Shown: positions 8,596 to 18,114, counted from the stretch's first letter. The stretch: 64,000 bases of DNA from Asaia lannensis NBRC 102526 (GCF_024054035.1 NZ_JAMXQU010000003.1:310001-374000), one strand, 5' to 3'. Numbers and translations: made by a program. The notes: a model not told the origin generated them from the letters alone.

Positions 8596-9552
8596 GTGAG
8601 CCAGACCTTCAAGACCGACCTGCTTGTCATAGGCGCAGGCCCCGCAGGGTATACGGCAGCCATTTATGCGGCCCGTGCCAATCTCAAGCCGATTCTCGTG
8701 GCCGGATTGCAGCCGGGCGGTCAGCTGACCATTACAACCGAAGTCGAGAACTATCCAGGCTTCGCCGAACCGGTACAGGGACCGTGGCTTGTCGAACAGA
8801 TGCGCCTTCAGGCCGAGCATGTCGGCACGGAAATCCATTACGACCTGATCACGGAATGCCGCTTCGACCGCAAAACGGATGAGGGTTATTTCAGCCTCAG
8901 GGCAGATTCAGGCGCTGAGTATCTGGCCCGTACTGTGGTGATCGCGACGGGAGCGCAGGCCAAATGGCTCGGCCTGCCTTCCGAGGCGCGCCTGCAGAGC
9001 GGCGGCGTATCGGCCTGCGCCACCTGTGACGGTTTTTTCTATCGCGGCAAGAAGGTTGCTGTGATCGGTGGCGGCAATACAGCCGTTGAGGAAGCGCTCT
9101 ATCTGACCCATCACGCCGATCATGTAACCCTCGTTCATCGACGCGACACGCTGCGCGCCGAGCGCATTCTGCAGGATCGTCTGTTCGCCAATCCCAAGAT
9201 CACCGTATTGTGGAACAATGCCGTCGAGGAAATCCTGGGATCGGGAAAACCCGAAACTGTCTGCGGCGTGAAGCTGCGCAACACGCTTGATGGCAGCGTC
9301 CAGACACTCGATGTCGACGGTGTCTTCGTTGCAATCGGCCATACCCCTAATACCGACCCCTTCCGGGATACGCTCGATTGCGATTCCGAAGGCTATATCC
9401 TGACAGTGCCGGGAAGCACCAGAACCTCGGTCGAGGGGGTATTCGCGGCGGGCGACGTGCAGGACAAGAAATTCCGGCAGGCGATTACTGCAGCAGGGAC
9501 AGGTTGCATGGCAGCTCTCGAAGCCGAGCATCTTCTGGCTGGATTGTCCTGA
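8596..9552 (+). CDS. trxB: Thioredoxin-disulfide reductase
   Basis: 318 residues. FAD-binding GAGPAGYTAA near the N-terminus, the redox-active CATC pair (about C141 and C144) followed by DG, the NADPH-binding GGGNTAVEEA and the C-terminal FAAGDVQDKKFRQ are all present. It passes electrons from NADPH to thioredoxin in the cytoplasm. I chose the GTG at 8596, giving MSQTFKTDLLVIGAGPAG, because it has GAGGA a few bases upstream and matches the family's length; the frame is open far upstream but without homology. It is divergent from the Lrp-type regulator. Confidence 0.96.
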   Translation: MSQTFKTDLLVIGAGPAGYTAAIYAARANLKPILVAGLQPGGQLTITTEVENYPGFAEPVQGPWLVEQMRLQAEHVGTEIHYDLITECRFDRKTDEGYFSLRADSGAEYLARTVVIATGAQAKWLGLPSEARLQSGGVSACATCDGFFYRGKKVAVIGGGNTAVEEALYLTHHADHVTLVHRRDTLRAERILQDRLFANPKITVLWNNAVEEILGSGKPETVCGVKLRNTLDGSVQTLDVDGVFVAIGHTPNTDPFRDTLDCDSEGYILTVPGSTRTSVEGVFAAGDVQDKKFRQAITAAGTGCMAALEAEHLLAGLS

Positions 9553-9593
9553 GGGACGAATCGTTATTTCTGCGTAAGTTCCCGTGCATAAAA

Positions 9594-9627
9594 TGACTTG
9601 GCAGCGCCGTGGAATGCTGCCAAGTCA
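9594..9627. terminator. Long inverted repeat after trxB
   Basis: A perfect 12-base inverted repeat (TGACTTGGCAGC, 10-base spacer, GCTGCCAAGTCA) 42 bases after the trxB stop. It probably ends the trxB transcript, but no T run follows it, so a protein-binding operator in front of the LysR gene is also possible. Confidence 0.5.
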
Positions 9628-9726
9628 GTGTCTTCACCACGAGATGACCGCAGACGACATCGAGAGGAGACTCCCTCGAGATGGGCTTGTTTCGTTGCGG
9701 TCGGGGACGCTCTCTAGGAAAGACGC

Positions 9727-10617
9727 ATGGACTGGGACAAACTGCGAATCTTCCATGCGGTCGCTGAAGCCGGATCGTTCACGCATGCGGGCGACAGGCT
9801 CAATCTGAGCCAGTCTGCCGTATCGCGCCAGATTTCCGCCCTGGAAGAAACACTCAACGTACCCCTCTTCCATCGCCATGCACGCGGTCTGATCCTGACC
9901 GAGCAGGGCGAAACGCTCAATCACACGGTTCGGGAAGTTTTTGCCAAGCTTTCGCTTACCCAGGCGTATCTGAGCGAGAGCAAGGTCAAGGCCAAGGGCG
10001 TACTCAAGATCACCACCACATCCGGTTTCGGTCTGGGGTGGCTTGCGCCGCGGCTCGAGCGCTTTCTGGTCCTGCATCCCGATATCGAGGTCAGCCTCAT
10101 CATGGAGGATACGGATCTCGATCTCGGGATGCGCGAGGCCGATGTGGCCATACGCATGCATCCGCCCAGACAGGCCGATCTGATCCAGCGTCATCTGGCG
10201 AATTTCCCCATGCCGATCTACTCCAGTCGGAGCTATCTCGATCAGCATGGCACGCCCACGACCATTGCCGAACTGGGCCAGCATCAACTTGTCGGATTTG
10301 CTGGTGTCTCCCCCCCACTCCCGGATGCATTCTGGCTGCTTGAGCTGGTGCGACGCCAATGTCATGGTTCCGTGCGCAACAAACTCGAAATCAACAGCTT
10401 TCCTGCCATTGCCACCGCTCTGGCCAATGGTGCGGGCATCGGAACCGTCCCGACCTATCTGGCCCAGGCGCATCCCGAGCTCGTGCATATTCTGCCGCAG
10501 GAACCCGTCCCGACAGTCGAGGCATTTTTCGTCTATCCGGAAGAGCTCAAGATGTCGAAACGCATCACGGTGCTGCGCGATTTCCTTCTGAGCGAAATCC
10601 AGTCCTCACGTCAGTAA
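9727..10617 (+). CDS. LysR-family transcriptional regulator
   Basis: 296 residues. The N-terminal helix-turn-helix (FHAVAEAGSFTHAGDRLNLS, then QSAVSRQISALE) is followed by a periplasmic-binding-protein-like effector domain (about 90-290). GGAAAGACGC stands directly before the ATG, supporting the start. It lies between trxB and the convergent ihfB gene, alone on its strand. Its target is not evident: no divergent gene shares its promoter, which is the usual clue for LysR regulators. Confidence 0.93.
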   Translation: MDWDKLRIFHAVAEAGSFTHAGDRLNLSQSAVSRQISALEETLNVPLFHRHARGLILTEQGETLNHTVREVFAKLSLTQAYLSESKVKAKGVLKITTTSGFGLGWLAPRLERFLVLHPDIEVSLIMEDTDLDLGMREADVAIRMHPPRQADLIQRHLANFPMPIYSSRSYLDQHGTPTTIAELGQHQLVGFAGVSPPLPDAFWLLELVRRQCHGSVRNKLEINSFPAIATALANGAGIGTVPTYLAQAHPELVHILPQEPVPTVEAFFVYPEELKMSKRITVLRDFLLSEIQSSRQ

Positions 10618-10770
10618 GCGAAAATACCCGGAGTGCCTCTGCTGGCAGTCATCGCGGCGTGCGCAGCACCATCCCTCACGGGTCTTTCGCGGCGCGATCA
10701 GATGTCACCAGGGTTTGCGGAACTTGAGGACGTCCGGTCGTGACCGGAACGACAGACCGTGCCTGTCGTG

Positions 10771-11067
10771 TCAGCCTCTTTTGCCCGCATGAGCGTTGAC
10801 CCTCTCACGCAGTTCCTTACCCGCCTTGAAGAAGGGAATCGTTTTCTCTTCGACGGCAACGGACGTTCCCGTACGCGGATTTCTCCCCTGACGGGCATCG
10901 CGTTTCTTGACGACAAACGCACCGAACCCGCGGATTTCAACCCGATCGCCACGCGACAATGCCGAACTGATTTCAGTCAGGATCGTCTGCACGATCAGTT
11001 CCACATCGCGCGCTGCAAGATGCGGGTGGGCAGCCGAGAGTTCTGCGATCAGTTCGGACTTCGTCAT
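10771..11067 (-). CDS. ihfB: Integration host factor subunit beta
   Basis: 98 residues from [10 protein letters not shown]. The protein shows the HU/IHF fold with [22 protein letters not shown] forming the DNA-inserting beta arm and its proline. With IhfA it makes a heterodimer that bends DNA sharply and helps compact and organise regulatory regions. The start at 11067 matches the family exactly; the open frame extends 23 codons upstream into the gap after sppA without similarity. It lies 65 bases downstream of sppA on the same strand, an arrangement common in proteobacteria. Confidence 0.95.
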   Translation of the reverse strand: MTKSELIAELSAAHPHLAARDVELIVQTILTEISSALSRGDRVEIRGFGAFVVKKRDARQGRNPRTGTSVAVEEKTIPFFKAGKELRERVNAHAGKRG

Positions 11068-11132
11068 TGGGGACTCAGCAATTTCTGTGAAAACAAGAGG
11101 CAGGATACGTCCTGCCCCGGAGATCTCGACTC

Positions 11133-12077
11133 TCACCGTGGCAAAATGGCGACCGCACCGTCAAGCGTCTGATAGGCAGCCATCTGCTCGATCGCTTCGG
11201 GTAGTCCGAACCACGACCCGACGAATCGATGATGGAGTCGCTCCCACAATGTCCTCGGCGGCTTTTCGGCCGAGAGTTTCCTGATCGGCATGTCCTTGCC
11301 GTCCCTGATCTGACTGCGCAGCCAGATTGCCGCTCCGTCCTCGTCGCCGATCTGGTCGATCAGATGAAGCGGAATGGCCTGACGCCCCGTATAGGGACGC
11401 CCATCGGCAAGCTGCCTGATTTCGTCCGCCGGGCGATGCCGTCCCTTTGCGACCATGGTCACGAACTGGTCGAAAAGATCGTTGACCAGCCCTTGCAACA
11501 TCGCGCGCCCTTCAGGTTTGAGCGCGGTGAAAGGCTGCGACTGGTCTTTCATGGGGCCGGAAGTAATCGTATCGGCGCTCACGCCGAGACGATTGAGAAG
11601 TACCGATGCATCCGGCCGCATCATAATGACACCGATCGACCCGGTAATCGTCGAGGGATAGGCAAAAATACGCTGCGCAGGGACCGCAATCATATAGCCA
11701 GCCGAAGCCGCAACGCCCTGCATCGACACCGCAACGGGCTTATGCGCCGCAAACGATTCAATTGCATCGTGAACCGCTTCTCCACCCGTCACTCCGCCAC
11801 CGGGGCTATCGATGACGAGCAGCAATCCATGGATACGAGGATCGTGTTCCGCCCTTTCGACCGCTTCAACCGTGGGCCGCATGTTGTTGCCAATAACTCC
11901 CTTCACCTCGAGACGCGCAATGGAATCGTGTGGGGTGCCATGCCGCCCCGGAGCAAGGAGAGACACGCCAGCGACTGCAAGGGCCGCGACAGCGACGCCG
12001 CGCCACAGGAGCAGGCGTTTGCGCTGCTGAACCAGCGCAGGACCGGAGTCGTCATCCTGACGATTGAACGCCGCCAT
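11133..12077 (-). CDS. sppA: Signal peptide peptidase SppA, S49 family
   Basis: 314 residues with one N-terminal membrane segment (about 24-42) and a single S49 protease domain. The nucleophile region [14 protein letters not shown] (Ser) and the Lys in SGPMKDQ are visible, along with [11 protein letters not shown]. The short form (about 300 residues, one domain) acts as an oligomer in the inner membrane and degrades leftover signal peptides. AGGGGAAAACG precedes the ATG. The gene is upstream of ihfB and downstream of the mucR terminator, so it probably has its own promoter in the 60 bases between 12077 and 12134. Confidence 0.94.
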   Translation of the reverse strand: MAAFNRQDDDSGPALVQQRKRLLLWRGVAVAALAVAGVSLLAPGRHGTPHDSIARLEVKGVIGNNMRPTVEAVERAEHDPRIHGLLLVIDSPGGGVTGGEAVHDAIESFAAHKPVAVSMQGVAASAGYMIAVPAQRIFAYPSTITGSIGVIMMRPDASVLLNRLGVSADTITSGPMKDQSQPFTALKPEGRAMLQGLVNDLFDQFVTMVAKGRHRPADEIRQLADGRPYTGRQAIPLHLIDQIGDEDGAAIWLRSQIRDGKDMPIRKLSAEKPPRTLWERLHHRFVGSWFGLPEAIEQMAAYQTLDGAVAILPR

Positions 12078-12100
12078 CGTTTTCCCCTGTCAGACAAATA

Positions 12101-12134
12101 AAAAGGCAACTCATCACAGGATGAGTTGCCTTTT
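12101..12134 (-). terminator. Terminator between mucR and sppA
   Basis: A perfect 15-base stem (AAAAGGCAACTCATC, 4-base loop, GATGAGTTGCCTTTT), T-rich on the distal side when read from mucR. It should end mucR transcription 45 bases after its stop codon. Confidence 0.9.
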
Positions 12135-12179
12135 GCGACACGTCTACAGGGTAATTATTGCTGACGGGTCTTTTTACCC

Positions 12180-12671
12180 TCAGGCCTTCTTGACGCGACC
12201 GCGACGGGGAGCACGATCTTCGCCTTCGGCACCTTCTTCAGCCGTGGCGCGCGCAGCAGCATCGGCACCGGCATTGATCTTGCGACCCAGACCGATTTCA
12301 CGAGCGAGGTGCGAGCGACGCTCTGCGTAATTCGGTGCAACCAGCGGGTAATCGCTCGGGAGGCCCCAACGCTCGCGATACTGTTCCGGCGTCATGCCGT
12401 AAGCGCTCTGAAGATGACGCTTGAGCATCTTCAGCTTCTTACCGTCTTCAAGGCACACAATATAGTCGGGGAATACTGAGCGCTTGATCGGCACGGCAGG
12501 CTGCGGGCGCTCCGGCTCGGGGTCGGCCTGACCGGCACCCTGAAGCGCGTTATATACTTGCTTGATCATGCCAGGAACGTCGTCGCCAGCCATCGAATTG
12601 TTGGCAACGTGAGAGGAAACGATCTGTGCGGTCAGCTCCAGAAGAGCGACATTGGTTTCAGACTCAGACAT
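12180..12671 (-). CDS. mucR: MucR/Ros-family zinc-finger transcriptional regulator
   Basis: 163 residues. The core (about 65-135: SVFPDYIVCLEDGKKLKMLK, RHLQSAYGMTPEQYRERWGL, PSDYPLVAPNYAERRS) is the Ros/MucR domain, a prokaryotic zinc-finger fold. The tail is Ala/Glu-rich and then basic. In alphaproteobacteria these proteins are abundant, H-NS-like silencers that bind AT-rich DNA and control surface polysaccharides and motility. It is followed by a strong terminator and preceded by an AT-rich stretch, which is the kind of DNA the family binds, so autoregulation is plausible but not shown. Confidence 0.94.
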   Translation of the reverse strand: MSESETNVALLELTAQIVSSHVANNSMAGDDVPGMIKQVYNALQGAGQADPEPERPQPAVPIKRSVFPDYIVCLEDGKKLKMLKRHLQSAYGMTPEQYRERWGLPSDYPLVAPNYAERRSHLAREIGLGRKINAGADAAARATAEEGAEGEDRAPRRGRVKKA

Positions 12672-13581
12672 TTATTTTCTCTTTGTTGAAGTTTAACTCT
12701 TTTAACCGGGTGTTTTATAGCATCAGTTTTACGAGGTAAATAGGTTTAACGATTTATCTACCGAAATTTATACTTCCGATCTTGCTTCGTTAAAAGCCAC
12801 TTGAATTCACAATGATTTCGATCTGCCCACAAGAAAAAATTTCTTCCCGTGCTATTGTTTTATCCTTTTTCTTGTTCACCTCGTCAATATTCGTCAAAAC
12901 AATAATAGAAGTTTTTGGTAAAATTTTTGATAAATCCTCCCCTGCGCGAGGATTTTTTTTTCCACGCACCAACAATCCTGACGATTGAAGGATTTGTCGG
13001 TTATTTAACGATATATTTCTTTGCGTTAGCGTTGCAGTTTCTGTGACTCTACCGCCCTGAACTACGTAATTCCCGGGCGATACGCCCCTACCGAGGTAAA
13101 GACTCCGGGCATATGCTGCCAGCGCGATGCATCTCTTCGCCCTGCCGCTGTAACGCTTCGGCTCGCCCTTTTCATGATCGATTCTGCTTTTTTACCTGCG
13201 GTTATTCATAAATTATTCCATTGAACGCCGTGGGGACTGGTTGTCATCCTCAACGAGTCTCCCTCCCCCGGGAGCCCCGACGGTTGCGACAGACGCCCTG
13301 AGAGGGACATGAACCAAGCAATAACGAACGTTAACTATCGGTTCATTGTTACAGCGTTATGTCCGATCCACAGAATGCTTGGGGCTTTACAAACATGCCC
13401 GTTATTACCGATTCTTTAGACGATAGCTGGACAGCGCTGCTCTATTCTGCCGCCATCCCGACGCATTCCAGCCCGGGTCATCGCTTCCAGCTCGCTCTTC
13501 AGCCAGGCAAGATACCGGTCTTCTCCCTTGCGTCCTTTTCCCCGCTTCCCAACGCATGCCAGCCGCTTCGCGTCGCTGCTC
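12672..13581. other. AT-rich gene-free stretch between mucR and the FUSC gene
   Basis: About 910 bases without a credible protein gene. The first 300 bases are clearly AT-richer than the surroundings and hold short A/T palindromes such as AAGAAA-AAA-TTTCTT (about 12832-12846) and one plus-strand terminator (12933-12961). The region around 13060-13115 has several short inverted repeats (GGGCG-ATA-CGCCC; CCCGG with CCGGG). It must contain the mucR promoter near its left end and the FUSC gene promoter near its right end. Confidence 0.6.
12933..12961 (+). terminator. Plus-strand rho-independent terminator with no gene before it
   Basis: AATCCTC, an 8-base loop, GAGGATT, then seven more T's. On the plus strand this is a textbook terminator, but no plus-strand gene lies upstream of it back to rpsU-trxB-lysR at 10617, and the genes between are on the minus strand. 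It may end a small RNA starting after about 12680. Confidence 0.65.
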
Positions 13582-15726
13582 ATGCCACCCGCCAGCAACA
13601 CCATCGCGCGTTTCAACACTCTGGTCAGACGTGATCGCTGGGCATGGCTCTACGCGCCAACTGGCCAGGCAGTAGAATTCGCTCTACGCAATACAATTGC
13701 CGCCCTTCTGGCACTCGGTACCGCCATGTGGATGGAGCTGGACAGCCCGATCTGGGCAACAATGACCGTCTGGGCCGTGGCTCAGGGCACGCGTGGCGAA
13801 AGCCTCTCCAAGGCACGCTGGCGTATCGTCGGTACAATCATGGGGGCCACCGCTGCGGTGGGGCTTTTTACGGTCTTCCCCCAACAGCCCGCTCTTTTCT
13901 TTCTCGTCCTTGCCCTATGGATGGGTGTGTGCGCCGGGTTTGCGACGTTCGTCAGTAATTTCCGGGCCTATGCCCTCGTTCTGGCAGGTTACACCTGTGC
14001 GATCATCGCGATGGGTGCGGTCTACGATCCCGATAATGTCTTCATGATTGCGGTCTCGCGTTCGACCTACATTGCGCTCGGCGTGATCTGCGAAGCCGGA
14101 ATGGGGCTCATTTTTGCGACGAGTCAGGAGCGTCAGGCCCGTCAGGCGGTGCGTACCAAACTGCAAACCGCGCTTTCTCTCGTCTCGCTGTCGATTGCCG
14201 ATATTCTCTCGGATGCGGCAAGCACACAGCGCAAGGCGCGCGAACTCTTCGCGACCATCCTGCGCCTGAACAGCGAGATCGAATTCGCCGAAATCGAGAT
14301 GGGGCCGCACGGTCACGAAGGCGATCACGCCCGCGCCGCGCTTGCTGCAGTCTCGATCCTGCTGTCACGCGGGTTCGGCATGGCAACGCGTCTGGCTGCC
14401 CTCTCCCACAGTCATGGAAGTTTCAGGGAGACCTCGCATCACGCTCAGGAGTTTCTGCGGAGTCTGGAAGGCCGACTGAAATCGGGTGAGCCCGTCCATT
14501 CCATTCTTGCCGATCTGCATATCCTGATCGAGGGATGCCGCATTCATGCAGCGCCCTTCCTGCGCTCGTCACAGGACAACGTGCCTGCGCTCGGGCCGAT
14601 CGACGAGCGTGTTCTGCATGTGGCGCTCGGTGAACTGCTCAACGATCTGGAAGTCGCCATCATCGAATATGATGCGAGTACCCATCTCATTCCCCGGGAC
14701 CGCTTTCATTTCAGGCTCCAGTCGCATCGCGATCCGCGCAATGCCATCAATAACGGCTTGCGTGTGATGGCAGCGATTCTGTTCACTGCGTTAGTCTGGG
14801 AGGTTACGGCCTGGCCGAACGGAACGGGCTTTATTTCCATGACGGCGCTGATCTGTGGGCTGTTCGCCACGCAGGAAAATCCTGTGCTTGGAACGACTGC
14901 CTTTCTCAAGGGCGCCATCTGGTCGGTCATTGCTGGCGGAATCCTGACATTCATATTCGTGCCGAAATTCGACACCTATGAAATGTTCATCATGGCATTC
15001 GGCCCGGCGATGTTCATCGGTGGGCTTGCGCGCGCCAATGCGGCAACCGCTGGGGCTGCAGCTGCCTATGGCCTGCTCATGCCGAGCATGGTCAATGTCC
15101 AGAACCACCATCGCCTGAACGAGATTGCCTTTTTCAACGGTTCGATGGCGACCGTCATGGCCGCCTGCGCGGCTGTGCTGGTGTTCCACACTTTCCTGCC
15201 TTTCAATCCCCAATCAGAGCGCCTGCGTCTGCGCCGTCAGATGCTGTCCGAACTGCGCAGCCTTTGCCATTTGCGCAAGGCACCCGAAACGCGGGCCTGG
15301 ATCGGCCGCAATATCGACCGCTTCGCCCGGCTGATCCGTCATGCAGGCCCTTCGCCCCTGCCCGTGGTCGAAAGCTATCTGCAAGGCACACTGGCGGTCA
15401 TGACAATCGGTCTGAACGTCATCAGATTGCGCACCCTTCTCGACCGCGAGCATCTACCCGTAACCGCACGTCGCCCTATCGAGCTCCTGCTGGATCGTAT
15501 GGAATATACACGCGATCGCCATGACCGCCCGGCGCGTGTCGCAGCGGCTGCGGTACGACGCCTGCGTGAACTCGACCGCACCGAGCAGGATCTCGTGACA
15601 CGACTCGAACTGATACGCGGCATTTCCTATCTCGTGGTGATCAGAGACGAGCTGGTTGCCAATGCGGCTTTTCTGGATGAAACGCATGGTTGCACCAGCC
15701 ATCAGCTTCTGAGAGAACCGCGATGA
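13582..15726 (+). CDS. FUSC-family inner-membrane protein (aromatic-acid efflux type)
   Basis: About 714 residues from ATG 13582 (a TTG at 13528 would add 18). It shows two repeats of a hydrophobic block of about six membrane segments (residues about 40-170 and 385-510) separated by and followed by long cytoplasmic regions, the pattern of the FUSC/AaeB/YccS family. Members export hydroxylated aromatic acids or have unknown substrates. The stop overlaps the ATG of the following guanine deaminase gene (ATGA), so the two are translationally coupled, which is unusual and hints at a shared substrate class. No adaptor (AaeA-like) gene is adjacent. Confidence 0.87.
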   Translation: MPPASNTIARFNTLVRRDRWAWLYAPTGQAVEFALRNTIAALLALGTAMWMELDSPIWATMTVWAVAQGTRGESLSKARWRIVGTIMGATAAVGLFTVFPQQPALFFLVLALWMGVCAGFATFVSNFRAYALVLAGYTCAIIAMGAVYDPDNVFMIAVSRSTYIALGVICEAGMGLIFATSQERQARQAVRTKLQTALSLVSLSIADILSDAASTQRKARELFATILRLNSEIEFAEIEMGPHGHEGDHARAALAAVSILLSRGFGMATRLAALSHSHGSFRETSHHAQEFLRSLEGRLKSGEPVHSILADLHILIEGCRIHAAPFLRSSQDNVPALGPIDERVLHVALGELLNDLEVAIIEYDASTHLIPRDRFHFRLQSHRDPRNAINNGLRVMAAILFTALVWEVTAWPNGTGFISMTALICGLFATQENPVLGTTAFLKGAIWSVIAGGILTFIFVPKFDTYEMFIMAFGPAMFIGGLARANAATAGAAAAYGLLMPSMVNVQNHHRLNEIAFFNGSMATVMAACAAVLVFHTFLPFNPQSERLRLRRQMLSELRSLCHLRKAPETRAWIGRNIDRFARLIRHAGPSPLPVVESYLQGTLAVMTIGLNVIRLRTLLDREHLPVTARRPIELLLDRMEYTRDRHDRPARVAAAAVRRLRELDRTEQDLVTRLELIRGISYLVVIRDELVANAAFLDETHGCTSHQLLREPR

Positions 15727-17045
15727 CCGACAAGGCGCCAAGCCTCGCCCTGCGGGGAACGACACTGCGCTTTGCCGGCAATCCGTTCGATATGCCCCCG
15801 GAAGAGGCGTTAAAAGCCGATACGAACGGTCTGGTCGTCATAGAGAACGGCCGCATCACAGCGGTCGGATCGTACGATGCCCTTTCGCCCGGCCTCGCCC
15901 CTTCCCTGCCCGTTATCGATCATCATGGACATCTGATCGGTCCTGGCTTCATCGACGCCCATGTCCATTATCCGCAGCTCGGCGTGATCGCCTCTTATGG
16001 CGAGCAGCTGCTTTCATGGCTCGACCGGTACGTGTTTCCCGAAGAGCGCCGCTTCGCCGACAGTGCCTATGCCACAGCGATTGCTTCCAGCTTTCTGGAC
16101 AGTCTTCTCGATCATGGCACCACGACGGCGGCTGTCTACTGCACGGTACACCCGGAGTCGGTCGATGCGTTCTTTGCCGAGTCCGGCAAGCGCAATACGC
16201 GCATGATCGCTGGCAAGGTTCTGATGGATCGCAACGCGCCGGACTATCTGCGCGATACAGCGCAACAGGGCTTCGACCAGTCCCGGCGCCTGATCGACCA
16301 CTGGCACGGCACCGGACGACAGCTTTACGCCGTCACGCCGCGTTTTGCGCCGACAAGCACAGAGGAACAGCTCGTTCTTGCCGGAGCACTCCTCGATACG
16401 TCTCCTGACCTTTTCATGCAGACCCATCTGCTGGAAACCGTTCAGGAAGAAGAATGGGTTCGCACGATTTTTCCACATCGGTCCGGTTATCTCGATGTTT
16501 ACGACCATGCCGGTCTGGTGCGTCCACGCAGTATTTTCGGTCATGCCGTTCATATGCATGAGCGCGACTTTTCCTGCTGCGCCGATAAGGGCTGTACCCT
16601 TGCTCATTGCCCAACCTCGAACGCATTTCTGGGCAGCGGGGCGTTCAGATTATTCGACGCGCTCAGATCGGACAGGCGCGTTCATGTCGCGCTCGGCACC
16701 GATATCGGCGGGGGCAACAGCCTGTCGATGCTCCGTGTCATGAACGATGCCTATTGCGCTGCGCAATCGCACCAGACAAGCCTGCACCCCATACAGGCCT
16801 ACTGGTTGGCGACTGCCGGCGCCGCAGACGCACTGGGGCTGGAAAACCGGATCGGCAGGCTCGAAATCGGCAGGGAAGCCGATCTATGCGTTCTGGATCC
16901 CTATGCGACGCCACTTCTGAAGCAGCGCGCAGACCGCGCCGAGACGGTATCGGATCTGCTGTTCGCCTTGTCGATGCTGGGCGACGACCGTTCCATTGCC
17001 GCGACCTACGTCATGGGGCGCCGTCACGTCAGAACGGCCGTCTGA
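15723..17045 (+). CDS. guaD: Guanine deaminase
   Basis: 440 residues. The amidohydrolase metal site PGFIDAHVHYPQ, followed by YGEQLLSWLDRYVFPEE, is the guanine deaminase signature; later metal ligands occur in QTHLLE, FGHAVHM and GTDIGGG. The enzyme converts guanine to xanthine and ammonia in purine breakdown. The ATG at 15723 overlaps the FUSC gene's stop by 4 bases and has GAGAG upstream. The frame is open 11 codons earlier, inside the FUSC gene. No xanthine dehydrogenase genes are next to it. Confidence 0.94.
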   Translation: MTDKAPSLALRGTTLRFAGNPFDMPPEEALKADTNGLVVIENGRITAVGSYDALSPGLAPSLPVIDHHGHLIGPGFIDAHVHYPQLGVIASYGEQLLSWLDRYVFPEERRFADSAYATAIASSFLDSLLDHGTTTAAVYCTVHPESVDAFFAESGKRNTRMIAGKVLMDRNAPDYLRDTAQQGFDQSRRLIDHWHGTGRQLYAVTPRFAPTSTEEQLVLAGALLDTSPDLFMQTHLLETVQEEEWVRTIFPHRSGYLDVYDHAGLVRPRSIFGHAVHMHERDFSCCADKGCTLAHCPTSNAFLGSGAFRLFDALRSDRRVHVALGTDIGGGNSLSMLRVMNDAYCAAQSHQTSLHPIQAYWLATAGAADALGLENRIGRLEIGREADLCVLDPYATPLLKQRADRAETVSDLLFALSMLGDDRSIAATYVMGRRHVRTAV

Positions 17046-17072
17046 GGAAACCCGACAGAACGGGAGTACCCG

Positions 17073-18065
17073 TCAAATCAGGAAGCGGTCCCCGAGCCAT
17101 GCCTCATACCAATGTGGCCAGAGCGATGTCACCTTGCTTGGCTCACCCATACCAAAGCCATGCCCACCGCTAGGCAATCGATGATAATCGACCGGCGTTC
17201 CTATTGCTGTACAGGTCCGCGCCATCAGCGCAGCGTTATACGGGTTGGCAATTCGGTCGTTATCGGCTTGGGTAAGAAAAACCGGCGGATAGCCGAGGCC
17301 GACATGGGTTTGCACCGACCACAGTGCTGCATCCTGCGCATTGGCATTCGACCCGACGAGGTCGCGGTGGGTCGCCGTGTGATCATAAGGTTTTTCGAGC
17401 GTGATTACCGGATAGATCAGCGCGGCACCGACTGGCCTTACGCCGGAGGAGAGATCCGCCCTGGCTACGACAGAATCGGCATAAGGCCCCGACCCTGGCC
17501 AGGACGTTGCGGTCATTCCCATCAGATGCCCCCCTGCCGAGAAGCCCAGAAGCGTAACGCGTGCAGGGTCGATCCCCCAGCCATAGGCGTGATGCCCGAT
17601 AATGGCGAGCGCACGCCTTGCGTCCTGCAAGGGCGCGACCGGCCCTTCGGCCCACCCCTCTGCCGGAAGTCGGTAAACAAGCACAAAAGCCGTTATCCCG
17701 CGTGCTGTCAGCCAGCGCGCAGCAGGATAGGCTTCTCTCTGCATGCCGATACGCTGATACCCCCCACCGGCTGCAATCAGGACCGCGCTCCCATTGGGAC
17801 GAGCAGGTCGAAACACTTCAAGACGGGGTTCGGTAATATTGTACAGCGCACCCCTGGCCGTCGCCTGCTCAGGCCCGCTTGGGCCACCGCCGCCCGGAGG
17901 TGTCTGCGCCCAGAGCGCGATCTGTTCGGGCGCATCGGAGCGGGACGGCCCATGGCAACCCGCAAGCATCGCCGCGGAAACCATAAGAGACGAGGAGAGG
18001 ATTGTGCGACGTGTCAGTCGGGTCCGGGGATGCAGCATCGCGTGATCGCCGGAACCACCTGACAT
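17073..18065 (-). CDS. Alpha/beta-hydrolase lipoprotein (acetyl-esterase / xylanase-like)
   Basis: 330 residues. The N-terminus has twin arginine (LTRRTILSS), a hydrophobic stretch and MLAGC, a lipoprotein signal, so the mature protein is likely lipid-anchored outside the inner membrane. The hydrolase domain shows the oxyanion strand AAGGGYQR, the nucleophile elbow GFSAGG and the final His in SGGHGFG. It is like the family often labelled endo-1,4-beta-xylanase or BD-FAE carbohydrate acetyl esterase; the exact substrate cannot be read. It converges with guaD (27-base gap). GGTGAG precedes the chosen ATG at 18065; a second ATG at about 18038 is possible. Confidence 0.87.
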   Translation of the reverse strand: MSGGSGDHAMLHPRTRLTRRTILSSSLMVSAAMLAGCHGPSRSDAPEQIALWAQTPPGGGGPSGPEQATARGALYNITEPRLEVFRPARPNGSAVLIAAGGGYQRIGMQREAYPAARWLTARGITAFVLVYRLPAEGWAEGPVAPLQDARRALAIIGHHAYGWGIDPARVTLLGFSAGGHLMGMTATSWPGSGPYADSVVARADLSSGVRPVGAALIYPVITLEKPYDHTATHRDLVGSNANAQDAALWSVQTHVGLGYPPVFLTQADNDRIANPYNAALMARTCTAIGTPVDYHRLPSGGHGFGMGEPSKVTSLWPHWYEAWLGDRFLI

Positions 18066-18114
18066 CGCCGTCTCACCCTTTCTTCTCTCGCCGTCTCTCA
18101 GGCATTGTCGTTTC

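Noticed and set aside
12790-12975. 61-residue minus-strand frame in the AT-rich gap, starting with TTG
   Set aside because: Lys/Ile-rich composition of chance AT-rich frames, rare start codon, and it covers the terminator stem at 12933-12961.
13030-13115. tRNA-like D-arm (GTAGTTCAGGGCGGTAGAGT on minus)
   Set aside because: No matching acceptor, anticodon or T arm could be built around it.
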